The position numbers and the translations under genes are program-made. This document shows positions 24,394 to 33,349 of a stretch of 64,000 bases of DNA, piece by piece. Position 1 is the first letter of the stretch. Every line of letters begins with the position of its first letter. The stretch covers positions 62,001-126,000 of the forward strand of contig NZ_JASAMB010000007.1 in assembly GCF_029948125.1 (NCBI RefSeq). The letters are read 5' to 3'. The notes below the pieces were generated by a model. The model was not told the origin of the DNA. It did no database searches and worked only from the letters and a program-made list of their open reading frames with translations. This stretch comes from Catellatospora sp. KI3 (GTDB taxonomy: Bacteria > Actinomycetota > Actinomycetes > Mycobacteriales > Micromonosporaceae).

Positions 24394-25994
24394 TCCGCAA
24401 CCCGGTGCTGCCCGGCTTCCACCCCGACCCGTCGATCCTGCGCGTGGGCGAGGACTACTACCTGGCCACGTCCACGTTCGAGTGGATGCCCGGCGTACGC
24501 CTGCACCACTCGCGCGACCTGGTCAACTGGCGGCCGCTGGGCGGGGTGCTCGACTCCGGCCGGCTGCTCGACCTCAGCGGCACGCCGGACTCCGGCGGGG
24601 TGTGGGCGCCCTGCCTGTCCTACGCCGACGGCGTGTTCTACCTGGTCTTCACCAACGTGGCCAGCTACACCGGCGGGTTCTGGGACGTGCCGAACTACGT
24701 GGTGACCGCGGCCTCGATCGAGGGGCCGTGGTCGGACCCGGTGCCGCTGCACGCGCGGGGCTTCGACCCGTCGCTGTTCCACGACACCGACGGGCGCAGC
24801 TGGCTGCTCAGCAACGACCTCGACTGGCGGCCCGGCCACCACTGGTCGGCCGGGATCATCGCGCAGGAGTTCGACCGGGGCACCGGCAAGCTGCTGGGCG
24901 AGCCGGTGAACATCTTCGGCGGTACGGCCGCGAACTTCACCGAGGGGCCGCACCTCTACCGCCGCGACGGCTGGTACCTGCTGCTCACCGCCGAGGGCGG
25001 GACGTCGTGGGGGCACCAGGTGACGGTGGCCCGGTCCCGTTCGGTGCTCGGACCGTACGAGGTCGACCCGGCCACGCCGCTGCTGGCCGCCGACGATCCG
25101 GCGCTGCCGCTGCAGAAGGCCGGGCACGGCAGCCTCGTCGACACCCCGGCCGGGGACTGGTACCTGGCGTACCTGACCGGGCGGCCGCTCGGGGTGCGCG
25201 ACGAGTGCATCCTCGGCCGGGAGACCGCGTTCGCGCCGGTGGCCTGGACCGGCGACGGCTGGCCGCGCATCGACGGAGCACGGCCCGAGCTGGAGATCCC
25301 GGCACCCGACCTGCCCGCGCACCCGTGGCCGGTCCCGGCCGAGACCGACGACTTCGACGCCGCCGAGCTCGGCCCGCACTGGGCCACGCTGCGCCGCCCG
25401 TTCGGCCCAGACTGGGCCACGCTGCACGAGCGGCCCGGCCACCTGCGGCTGCGCGGCGGCCGGTCGCCGTCGTCCAAGTTCGACCAGAGCCTGGTGGCGC
25501 GGCGGGTCACCGCGCCGCGGTGCGCGTTCACCGTGTCGGTGGAGGCCGATCCGCGCAGCCCGCAGCAGCTGGCCGGGGTCGGGGCGTTCTACAGCACCCG
25601 CAACTGGTACTACGCGTACCTGACCTGGCGCGAGGGCGTCGGGCGGTGCCTGGAGCTGCTGGCCTGCGACCGGGGCCGGCTGCACCGGCCGGAGCACGAG
25701 CCGGTGCCGGTGCCGGACGGGCCGGTGCTGCTGCGGGCCGGACTCGACCGCGACGAACTGCGCTTCGAGTACGCGCTGGAGCCGTCGGCGTGGCGGCCCC
25801 TGGGCGGGGTGCTCGACGCGCGGGTGCTGTCCGACGAGCACGCCGCCGAGGTGGACGCCGCGGGCGTGTACCAGGTGTGGGGGTTCACCGGGGCGTTCGT
25901 GGGCCTGTGGGCGCACGACCTGACCGGCGGCGGGATGGCGGCGGACTTCGACTTCGCCCGCTACACCGAGCCGGGGGCGCACGCCCCGGCCTGA
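24390..25994 (+). CDS. Intracellular GH43 beta-xylosidase/arabinofuranosidase
   Basis: The 534-residue enzyme lacks a signal peptide and acts in the cytoplasm. The five-blade propeller shows the GH43 catalytic residues: Asp in PGFHPDPSILR, Asp in GFDPSLFHDTDG and Glu in NFTEGPHLYR. A C-terminal beta-sandwich (from about residue 310) includes QSLVARRVTAPRCAFTVSV and closes with VYQVWGFTGAFVGLWAHDL, as in xylosidases of this subgroup. It would cut imported xylo- or arabino-oligosaccharides to monomers. It is the last gene of the LacI-controlled operon and is followed by a family B hairpin. Confidence 0.9.
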   Translation: MIRNPVLPGFHPDPSILRVGEDYYLATSTFEWMPGVRLHHSRDLVNWRPLGGVLDSGRLLDLSGTPDSGGVWAPCLSYADGVFYLVFTNVASYTGGFWDVPNYVVTAASIEGPWSDPVPLHARGFDPSLFHDTDGRSWLLSNDLDWRPGHHWSAGIIAQEFDRGTGKLLGEPVNIFGGTAANFTEGPHLYRRDGWYLLLTAEGGTSWGHQVTVARSRSVLGPYEVDPATPLLAADDPALPLQKAGHGSLVDTPAGDWYLAYLTGRPLGVRDECILGRETAFAPVAWTGDGWPRIDGARPELEIPAPDLPAHPWPVPAETDDFDAAELGPHWATLRRPFGPDWATLHERPGHLRLRGGRSPSSKFDQSLVARRVTAPRCAFTVSVEADPRSPQQLAGVGAFYSTRNWYYAYLTWREGVGRCLELLACDRGRLHRPEHEPVPVPDGPVLLRAGLDRDELRFEYALEPSAWRPLGGVLDARVLSDEHAAEVDAAGVYQVWGFTGAFVGLWAHDLTGGGMAADFDFARYTEPGAHAPA

Positions 25995-25996
25995 CT

Positions 25997-26059
25997 TCGA
26001 CGCTGGCCTATCTGGAGTAGCAACACGCCAGGGCAGGCCTCTGGATAGGCCAGCGTCGA
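25997..26059. repeat. Dyad repeat, family B copy 2
   Basis: Perfect 15-base arms TCGACGCTGGCCTAT (25997-26011) and ATAGGCCAGCGTCGA (26045-26059) flank a less regular centre. It lies between the convergent GH43 and ECF sigma genes. Confidence 0.85.
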
Positions 26060-26136
26060 TCACAAGACGGCCGTGGGGGCTGGTGGGAGGGCGTTCGCGC
26101 CGGCGGGTGGCGTCGGGGCGGGCGCCTTTCCCGCGT

Positions 26137-27368
<1,232 letters not shown>

Positions 27369-27372
<4 letters not shown>

Positions 27373-27731
27373 ATCTCCAGCCCGGAGGAGGCCATGATCG
27401 GGCGCACCTCGATCGCGAAGTACTTCGCGTCGGGGATCTTCCCGGCCAGCTCGTACGCCCGCTCCGGGGTCTCTGCCTCGATCGCGTAGTAACCCGCCAG
27501 CCACTCCTTGGCCTCCAGGTACGGCCCGTCGGTGACGGTCAGCTCGCCGTCGCGGACCCGGGCCGTCCTCGTCTGCGACGGATCCGCCAGCGCGGCGAAG
27601 CCGAGCAGCTCACCGGTGCCGGTCAGCTCCTTGATGAACTCCTCGTGCCCGGCCATGACCGCCTCGCGCACCTCGGCGGGCAGCGCCTCCCAGTTGGCCG
27701 GGTTCATGTGGATGATCAGCAGGTACTTCAT
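27369..27731 (-). CDS. YciI/DGPF-domain protein paired with the ECF sigma
   Basis: The 120-residue ferredoxin-fold protein reads MKYLLIIHMNPANWEAL and has TDGPYLEAKEWLAGYYAIEA, the family's DGPF site with Tyr in place of Phe. AAGGAG precedes the ATG. It is co-transcribed and translationally coupled with the downstream sigma factor. The biochemical role of these sigma-linked YciI proteins is not established. Confidence 0.92.
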
Positions 27732-27825
27732 CTCCGCACTCCTTCGTCGTCGCGGCCGGGGGCCGCCGTCGGGGGTGGGTCGGAGCGGGGCGCTCGCTCT
27801 CGACATACCCCCGCAAGATTGTTTC

Positions 27826-27889
27826 GTGCAGTTTCGGGGAAGGTGCTGGAATGCGGGTCCGGCCGGGTGCAGTTTCCCCGAAACCGCAC
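27826..27889. repeat. Inverted repeat, family C copy 1 (GCAGTTTCGGGGAAA arms)
   Basis: GTGCAGTTTCGGGGAA on the left and CAGTTTCCCCGAAACCGCAC on the right form an inverted pair around GGAATGCGGGTCC. Similar elements are at 41059 and 55554. It lies 3' of the VOC gene. Confidence 0.8.
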
Positions 27890-27915
27890 CCGACCGGCAC
27901 GTCAGGGTCGGGCCG

Positions 27916-28343
27916 TCAGGCGAAGTCGTCCGGCTTGAAGTCGCGGGGTTCGACCAGGACCAGCCAGTTGCCGGAGTTGTCGCGCATGACCGCCTCGACG
28001 CCGTACGGCCGGTCGGCGGGCTCCTGCAGGAACACCACCCCCTTGGCGACCAGCTCGGCGTACGTCCGGCGGCAGTCGTCGACGCGCAGGCCGAGCCCGC
28101 CCATCTTGCCCTGCTCCAGCTGGCGGCGCACGAAGTCGGCCGCGTCGGCGTCCAGCGGCGGCCCCGGCGTCATCAGCGTGACCTCCAGCTCCGGCTGGCT
28201 CGGGTGGCACAGGGTCACCCAGCGGAACCCCTCACCCATGGTGATGTCGGTACGCGGGGCGAACCCGAGCACCTCCACGTAGAAGTCCCGGCCTGGTCCT
28301 GATCGAGGCAGTAAACCGTGACGAGCGAAATGTTCGTGATCAT
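27916..28343 (-). pseudogene. VOC-family protein with a one-base frameshift
   Basis: The C-terminal 120 residues form a glyoxalase-fold (VOC) domain, with TLCHPSQPELEVTLMTP, MGGLGLRVDDCRRTYAELVA and VEAVMRDNSGNWLVLVEPRD. Upstream, another frame reads MITNISLVTVYCLDQDQA, the normal N terminus of this group, from ATG 28343, which has a leaderless TAGGGT box seven bases upstream. The two frames meet in GGCCGGG near 28290, where one extra C would restore QARDFYVEVLGF. It is therefore either a recent frameshift or a sequencing error. A shortened protein from GTG/ATG 28278 is possible. Confidence 0.8.
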
Positions 28344-28350
28344 AAGTTCG

Positions 28351-28356
28351 ACCCTA
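28351..28356 (-). promoter_or_regulatory. Leaderless -10 box of the VOC gene
   Basis: TAGGGT on the minus strand lies seven bases from the ATG at 28343. It supports that ATG as the ancestral start although the frame is broken downstream. Confidence 0.55.
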
Positions 28357-28365
28357 AACCGCAGC

Positions 28366-28722
28366 TCAGGGCGGTTGCTTCTCCGAGATTGCGCCGGGCG
28401 CGCCGGGGCCGCCGGTGGTACCCGCCAGATCCACCACGCCCCGCATGAACAGGTAGCAGCCGGGCACGTGCGGGCCGCCCCGGGCCGCCCAGCGATCGCG
28501 GTACGCCGTCGGGGTCTCGCCGGTGAGCTGGGCGAACCTCGACGAGAACGAGCCGAGGCTGGCGAAGCCGACCGCCATGCAGATCTCGGTGACGGTCAGG
28601 TTGGCGCCGCGCAGCAGGTCCTGGGCGCGCTCGAGGCGGCGCCGGGTCAGGTAGCGGATCGGGGTCTCGCCGTACACCGCCTCGAAGCTGCGCACGAAGT
28701 GGAACTTGGACACGCGGGCCAC
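28366..28722 (-). CDS. AraC-type DNA-binding protein (domain only)
   Basis: The product is a lone AraC helix-turn-helix domain: ARVSKFHFVRSFEAVYGETP, then RRLERAQDLLRGANLTVTEI and ICMAVGFASLGSFSSRFAQL. No effector domain is present. The frame continues upstream with PEPLALARVARV, which matches the normal N terminus of the domain, but no good start codon exists there before the macro-domain gene. Either GTG 28722 is used or the 5' end is damaged. The neighbouring VOC gene is the usual partner of such short regulators. Confidence 0.75.
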   Translation of the reverse strand: MARVSKFHFVRSFEAVYGETPIRYLTRRRLERAQDLLRGANLTVTEICMAVGFASLGSFSSRFAQLTGETPTAYRDRWAARGGPHVPGCYLFMRGVVDLAGTTGGPGAPGAISEKQPP

Positions 28723-28785
28723 CCGGGCCAGCGCCAGCGGCTCGGGGGTCGGGTCCGCTTGGCCGGATCGGTGGGGGTCGGCGGG

Positions 28786-29295
28786 TCAGCGCAGCTCGGC
28801 GGCGAGCAGGTCGTAGGTCTCGCGGTCGAAGGCGACCAGGCGGATGTGCGTGACCTCGGTCGGGGTGGTGCGCAGGGTGGCCACGGCGATGCGGGCGGCG
28901 CGCTCGGGCGGGAAGCCGTACAGTCCGGTCGCGATGGCGGGGAAGGCGACGGTGCGGGCGCCGAGTTCGTCGGCGACGGCCAGGCTGCGGCGGTAGCAGG
29001 AGGCGAGGGTGTCGTCCTCGCCGTAGTCGCCGCCCTCCCATACCGGGCCGACCGTGTGGATCACGTGGCGCACCGGCGGGTCCAGGTCGAAGGCGGGAGT
29101 GGCCATGGCGTCGCCCGGCTCGCACGGGCCGACGCGCCCGCCCGCCTGCGCCAGCCGTGGTCCGGCCGCACGGTGGATCGCCCCGTCGACGCCGCCCCCG
29201 CCGAGCAGCGACTCGTTGGCGGCGGTCACGACCGCATCCACCTGCTCAGCGGTGATGTCCCCGTGAACCACCTCGATGCGTACCACGGTCCGCAT
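28786..29295 (-). CDS. Macro-domain protein, O-acetyl-ADP-ribose deacetylase type
   Basis: The 169-residue macro domain reads IEVVHGDITAEQVDAVVTAANESLLGGGGVDGAIHRAAG (in parts), with the ADP-ribose-binding GDIT and the NxxxxGGGGVDGAIH loop. HTVGPVW and AFPAIATGLYGFPPERAA then contact the second ribose and the phosphate. It should remove ADP-ribose or acetyl-ADP-ribose adducts. The ATG at 29295 is chosen because the domain begins there; an upstream extension would run through a repeat. An ADP-ribosylglycohydrolase is also in the window, at 57.0 kb. Confidence 0.92.
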   Translation of the reverse strand: MRTVVRIEVVHGDITAEQVDAVVTAANESLLGGGGVDGAIHRAAGPRLAQAGGRVGPCEPGDAMATPAFDLDPPVRHVIHTVGPVWEGGDYGEDDTLASCYRRSLAVADELGARTVAFPAIATGLYGFPPERAARIAVATLRTTPTEVTHIRLVAFDRETYDLLAAELR

Positions 29296-29419
29296 TCTGC
29301 CACCGCCGCGCCCACCCCACCCGCCCCCGTCCGCCGGCCCGCCTCGCATCTCGCCCCGCCGACGAGTCACCGTTCCACCCGTTCTGCCCACACTCGCCCG
29401 CTGGTCCGCCCCGTCCACG

Positions 29420-29486
29420 CATCGACGTTGTCCTATTACGAGGAGTTTTTGTAGATCATCTTCCACGTAATAGGCCAACGTCGATG
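29420..29486. repeat. Dyad repeat, family B copy 3 (diverged inner stem)
   Basis: 21-base arms (29420-29440 and 29466-29486) pair with one mismatch. The outer part TCGACGTTG resembles copies 1 and 2, while the inner part (CCTATTACG with CGTAATAGG) differs on both sides together, so pairing is kept. It lies 3' of the DUF5522 gene. Confidence 0.8.
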
Positions 29487-29569
29487 TAAAACCGCAGCGT
29501 GTGGCTCGTTGGCGTGGCACGTTGGCGTGGTCCGTCGGTGTGGCGCGGTTTGTGTGGCGTGGGGGTGGG

Positions 29570-29815
29570 TCAGGTGGTGTATGGGCAGTGGCGGCAGCCG
29601 CGGTCGCAGCAGAAGCCGCGGTCGGCCAGGAAGGCGGCGCTCAGTACGAACAGGCCGCTGCCCGGGTCGAGGTATCCGGGCTGCCCGGCGGCCAGTGCCT
29701 CGCCGTGCCGGCGCAGGATCTCCGCGCGCTCCGGATGGTCATCGCGCAGCCTGCTCGGATGCGGCTCGTCCAGCCCGCGCGGGGCCAGCGTCTGTCGAGG
29801 CCGGGGTGCGCGCAC
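29570..29815 (-). CDS. DUF5522 small Cys-rich protein
   Basis: The 81-residue protein contains HPSRLRDDHPERAEILRRH, PGYLDPGSGLFVLSAAFLAD and the C-terminal RGFCCDRGCRHCPY. The Cys cluster (CC, C, C) is the mark of DUF5522 and may bind zinc or an iron-sulfur cluster. GTG 29815 is supported by a TATCGT box six bases upstream (leaderless). It is divergent from the GNAT gene. Function unknown. Confidence 0.85.
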   Translation of the reverse strand: MRAPRPRQTLAPRGLDEPHPSRLRDDHPERAEILRRHGEALAAGQPGYLDPGSGLFVLSAAFLADRGFCCDRGCRHCPYTT

Positions 29816-29821
29816 GCGGTG

Positions 29822-29866
29822 ACGATACCGCGCCGCGGGGGCGGGGCCGGCCGGCCGGGGTAGCGT
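29822..29866. promoter_or_regulatory. Divergent leaderless -10 boxes (DUF5522 and GNAT)
   Basis: TATCGT on the minus strand (29822-29827) lies six bases from the DUF5522 GTG. TAGCGT on the plus strand (29861-29866) lies six bases from the GNAT GTG. Both genes thus seem to start transcription at their start codons from a 57-bp shared gap. Confidence 0.6.
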
Positions 29867-29872
29867 CGGCAC

Positions 29873-30352
29873 GTGATCGAGGTGAGGCGGGCGGTGGCCG
29901 CGGACGCGGCCGAGATCGTGCGGCTGCGTACGGTGATGCTCGGCGCGATGGCGGGCGAGCCGGTGCCGGACGGGCCGTGGCAGGAGCTGGTGGGGGCGAA
30001 CCTCCGGCGGCTGCTGGCCGATCCGGCGGGCGACTTCGCCGCGTACGTGGTGGCGGGGGCGGACGGGGTGGGTCTGCTGGCGTGCGCGGTCGGCGTGATC
30101 GACGTGCGGCTGGGCGGTCCGCTGGATCCGAGCGGGCGCACCGGGTACGTGTCCAACGTGGTGACCGAGCCCGGTCACCGGCGCCGGGGGCTGTCCCGGG
30201 CCTGCCTGTCGGCGCTGCTGGAGTGGTTCGCCGGACGGGGCGTGACCAGCGTTGATCTGCGCGCGACCGAGGACGGGGCGCCGCTGTACCGCGAGCTGGG
30301 TTTCCGACCGGTCGATCATCCCGGGATGCGGCTGCGCACCGGTCGCAGGTGA
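29873..30352 (+). CDS. GNAT-family N-acetyltransferase
   Basis: The 159-residue protein has the GNAT fold. The acetyl-CoA loop reads VSNVVTEPGHRRRGLSRACL (motif A, R/Q-x-x-G-x-A/G type) and the final strands read LRATEDGAPLYRELGFRPV. It would acetylate an amine of unknown identity. GTG 29873 follows TAGCGT by six bases. It is divergent from DUF5522, with convergent genes on its 3' side. Confidence 0.88.
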   Translation: MIEVRRAVAADAAEIVRLRTVMLGAMAGEPVPDGPWQELVGANLRRLLADPAGDFAAYVVAGADGVGLLACAVGVIDVRLGGPLDPSGRTGYVSNVVTEPGHRRRGLSRACLSALLEWFAGRGVTSVDLRATEDGAPLYRELGFRPVDHPGMRLRTGRR

Positions 30353-30532
30353 AGGGCACTTACCGCCGAGTCAGGCTTGCACGGTCGGGTGAGGCGCTGC
30401 CGCCGACCGGCTGTGATGATGTCGCCATCGGACGTCACCGGCGTCGTCCGAGGCGCTCTTTCCGCGCCGGAGGCTCACGAAGTCCTGGCTGCGACGCACC
30501 CGTGCGGGGCACGACCTTCAGGGTGACAGGTG

Positions 30533-30562
30533 GGACCTGCTTCTGCATGGTGAGGCAGGTCC
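30533..30562. terminator. Hairpin in the convergent gap after the GNAT gene
   Basis: GGACCTGC (30533-30540) and GCAGGTCC (30555-30562) form an 8-bp stem with a 14-base loop, just beyond the 3' end of the minus-strand gene that ends at 30573. Confidence 0.5.
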
Positions 30563-30572
30563 TTCGCTGTGT

Positions 30573-31403
30573 TCAGCCGTCGGGGCGGTGCGGCAGCCGG
30601 GCGGTGATCCGGTGGCGCACCCGGCGGAGCAGAGCGCGGGCAGGTCCGGGCTGCCGGGGCAGGTCGCCGGGGCGCAGGTTGAGCCGGCCGGTGAGCAGGC
30701 CGCGGCCGGTGACGACGCTGCCGGGCGCGGGCGGTGCGGCGAGTTCGGCGGTGCCCGCGGCGAGGTCGAGTTCGAGTGCGGGCCGGACGCTGAGGCGCAG
30801 CCAGTGGAACGCGGTGCCGGTCAGCGAGTTGACGCGGAGTTCGGCGCGGCGGACGGTGGCGGTGAAGTCGACCTCGGCCGTCGGCGCCCAGTCGCCGGGG
30901 GCGGCGGGCGGCCGGCGGAGCTCCTGGCTGAGCAGGTGGCCGCGGTCCAGCCGCGCGCCCGTTTCCTGCTGGTACGACCTGAGATCCGGGTACGCGGTGA
31001 TCCGGTCGGCGAGCACGGACAGCACCACTTGTCCGCGTGCCAGCAGCCCGCCGGCCAACCGCAGCAGCGAGTGGTCCTCCAACTGCGCCGCGACGGAGCA
31101 GAGCAGGTTGCCCTCGGTCTCGTCGAGCAGGTTCAGCGTGGCCACCCGGTCGTCCAGTAGCCGTACGTCGGTGCAGGCCACGGTGGGTGCGCTGCCCGCG
31201 AGGCCGGTGAGCACGCCCGCGATGAGCCCGCCGCGCGCCTGCACCACCACCCGGGCGGCGGAGGGGCAGGTCCACACGTGATCGCAGCGTTCCCGGTCGA
31301 CCTGCACGGGTTCGGCGGCACCGAGGATCGTCGCCATGAGATCGCGCAGCTCGTCCTGGGTTCGCACGTCGACGCCGATCGACGGGAATCGAGTCGTCAC
31401 CAT
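30573..31403 (-). CDS. Hypothetical protein
   Basis: A 276-residue soluble protein I do not recognise. ATG 31403 follows CCGGGGAGGG. The N-terminal part is rich in Val, Ala and Leu (RVVVQARGGLIAGVLTGLAG, CTDVRLLDDRVATLNLLDET). The middle has many Arg and Asp, and the C terminus is basic (RRVRHRITARLPHR). There is no signal peptide or clear membrane helix. Codon use looks native. Confidence 0.7.
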   Translation of the reverse strand: MVTTRFPSIGVDVRTQDELRDLMATILGAAEPVQVDRERCDHVWTCPSAARVVVQARGGLIAGVLTGLAGSAPTVACTDVRLLDDRVATLNLLDETEGNLLCSVAAQLEDHSLLRLAGGLLARGQVVLSVLADRITAYPDLRSYQQETGARLDRGHLLSQELRRPPAAPGDWAPTAEVDFTATVRRAELRVNSLTGTAFHWLRLSVRPALELDLAAGTAELAAPPAPGSVVTGRGLLTGRLNLRPGDLPRQPGPARALLRRVRHRITARLPHRPDG

Positions 31404-31517
31404 GCCCTCCCCGGTGAGGCCGGCCGGCCTCAACCGTACCCCCGGCGACCGAGGGCTGCCGGTGTAACGGCGCCAAGGTACGGTGGGCAACTGGCGAACG
31501 CGGGAGACGGAGGAGAC

Positions 31518-31751
31518 ATGTTCTGGAGGAGGCGAAAGCCGGCAGGCCAGTGGGTTGTGGTCGTCAGCCGGATTCGTCCGTTGGATCCCAATGGTGGTGG
31601 CCGGGACGAGCTGCGCTGGCCGGAGCAGCAGGACGCCGTGCACAACCTGGATTCCCGTTCGGCAGCGGACGACGTGGCTGGTCAGCTGCGCGGCGATGTG
31701 TCAGTCCAAAACGGGCGCAAGCGGGTCAAAGTCCTCTTCACCGGGCACTGA
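31518..31751 (+). CDS. Small hypothetical protein
   Basis: A 77-residue frame reads MFWRRRKPAGQWVVVVSRIR and ends RKRVKVLFTGH. A strong Shine-Dalgarno (GACGGAGGAG) precedes the ATG. It looks like a single beta-rich domain with a charged N terminus. It is divergent from the gene at 30573-31403 and convergent with the P450. No family recognised. Confidence 0.65.
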   Translation: MFWRRRKPAGQWVVVVSRIRPLDPNGGGRDELRWPEQQDAVHNLDSRSAADDVAGQLRGDVSVQNGRKRVKVLFTGH

Positions 31752-31763
31752 GTTCCGGCCGGT

Positions 31764-33062
31764 TCACTGCGCGAGCGACCCCGCCGACTGCGCGGCGGGG
31801 ACGCCTGCGTCCAGCCGTACCCACAGCTCCTCGTGGCCGCGCAGCATCAGCTGGTGCGGCACGGGCGGCTCGACGGCGAGGCCGATGCCGGGGAACCGGT
31901 CGAGCAGCGCGCTCAAGCCGCGCTCACCTTCCATCTTGGCCAGCGCCGCACCCAGGCAGTAGTGCCCGCCGCTGCTGAAGGCGAGGTGCGCCCGCTGCGG
32001 CCGGTGGGGGTCGAACCGGTCGGGGTCGGCGTACCGGGACGGGTCGCGGTTGGCCGCGGCCAGCAGCACCAGCACCTCGCTGCCCGCCGGCACGCGCGTG
32101 CCGCAGACCTCGACGTCGGTGGCGGCCCGGCGCACCACGAAGTGGGTCGGGCCCTGGCAGCGCAGGATCTCGTCGACATACCCGGGCAGCACCGAGCGGT
32201 CGGTCCGGGCCCGCCGCCAGAGCTCGGGCTGCTCCAGCAGCAGGGTCAGCCCGTTGCCGAGCAGGTGCACGGTGGTCACGAAGCCCGCGTTGAAGACCAC
32301 GACCAGGTTCGACAGCAGCTCCCGGTCGGTGAGCGGGTCCTGCTCCGCCGCCTGCGCCTGGATCAGCACGGTGATGAGGTCGTCGGCGGGCCGGGCCCGC
32401 CGACGCGCCACCATCTCGGCGAAGTAGTCGGTCAGCTCCTCCGACGCCCGGTCGGCTCGGCGCATGTTCTCCTCGGTGCCGCCGCCGAGTTCGATGACCT
32501 TCGCCAGCTCCGCCGCGCGCGGGCGGTACCAGGGCAGGTCCGCGTCCGGCACGCCGAGCAGCCGGCCCAGCACCGCGGCGGGCATCGGGAACGCGAAGTC
32601 GCGCATGAAGTCCACCGGCTCGCCCGCCGCGGCCCGGCGGGCCATCGCGTCGAGCAGGTCCGCGCAGATGTCGTCGATCTGCGGTTCGAGGTCCATGATC
32701 CGGCGCGGGGTGAAGGTGTGCGCGAACAGGCGGCGCATCTGGGTCTGCCGCGGCGGGTTGGTGAACATCATCGAGTGGCTGAAGACCGCGTGCGTGCGGC
32801 GCTCCTCCCAGGACGGCGGCTGCGCCATCATGCTGCCGTCGAGCACCTGGAAGGCCGGGTCGCGCAGCGCCTGGCTGGCGGCCTCGAAGCCGCAGAGCAG
32901 GAACTGGTAGCGCGCGGGCTGCTCGATGGCGAGAACCGGTGCGCCGAGTTCGTGCAGCGAGCGGTAGTACGCGAACGGGTTGCGGCGGACCTGTGCGGAG
33001 AAGAGCGGTCCCAGTGGCACGGTGGGCAAATCATTGAAGACAGTCGATGCATTCGCGCCCAT
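31764..33062 (-). CDS. Cytochrome P450
   Basis: The 432-residue P450 has the heme loop FSSGGHYCLGAALAKME (Cys ligand about 366), the K-helix ExxR (DEILRCQGP) and the meander region. The I-helix reads NAGFVTTVHLLGN: the usual acidic residue before Thr-Thr is replaced by Val. Such enzymes hydroxylate or couple small molecules and need ferredoxin and ferredoxin reductase; none is adjacent. ATG 33062 is preferred, with GGAG nine bases upstream; GTG 33077 adds five residues. It is divergent from a LuxR-type regulator, and there are no other secondary-metabolism genes around. Confidence 0.92.
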   Translation of the reverse strand: MGANASTVFNDLPTVPLGPLFSAQVRRNPFAYYRSLHELGAPVLAIEQPARYQFLLCGFEAASQALRDPAFQVLDGSMMAQPPSWEERRTHAVFSHSMMFTNPPRQTQMRRLFAHTFTPRRIMDLEPQIDDICADLLDAMARRAAAGEPVDFMRDFAFPMPAAVLGRLLGVPDADLPWYRPRAAELAKVIELGGGTEENMRRADRASEELTDYFAEMVARRRARPADDLITVLIQAQAAEQDPLTDRELLSNLVVVFNAGFVTTVHLLGNGLTLLLEQPELWRRARTDRSVLPGYVDEILRCQGPTHFVVRRAATDVEVCGTRVPAGSEVLVLLAAANRDPSRYADPDRFDPHRPQRAHLAFSSGGHYCLGAALAKMEGERGLSALLDRFPGIGLAVEPPVPHQLMLRGHEELWVRLDAGVPAAQSAGSLAQ

Positions 33063-33336
33063 GGCTCTTATCTCCACGATGTATCACAAATCGCCATCGA
33101 AAAATGCGCACAAAGCAACCACGGATCGGCCCTGAGCTGGACCTGCCGGATCGTTGCGCAGTCAGACGACCAAAGGCTAGGACCGGGCGTCATGCCTCTG
33201 GAAGTGGCGGAACGGAAGTTGACGCCAAAACGCCAACACAGGTGGTGATCCGCCCATCGCGCCATCGGCGCGCCCGTACGGGTAACAACACCGTCAAGAT
33301 CGCATCGACGATGTTCACCTGAGCGGGCCGCGCCAC

Positions 33337-33342
33337 TATCCT
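33337..33342 (+). promoter_or_regulatory. Leaderless -10 box of the LuxR-type gene
   Basis: TATCCT lies seven bases before the ATG at 33350. The rest of the P450/LuxR gap (33063-33336) is AT-richer than its surroundings and holds the divergent promoters. Confidence 0.5.
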
Positions 33343-33349
33343 TACCCGC

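Noticed and set aside
28318-29454. Plus-strand frame of 378 residues across the macro-domain gene
   Set aside because: It starts inside the broken VOC gene region and runs antisense to the AraC-type and macro-domain genes, with a low-complexity composition.
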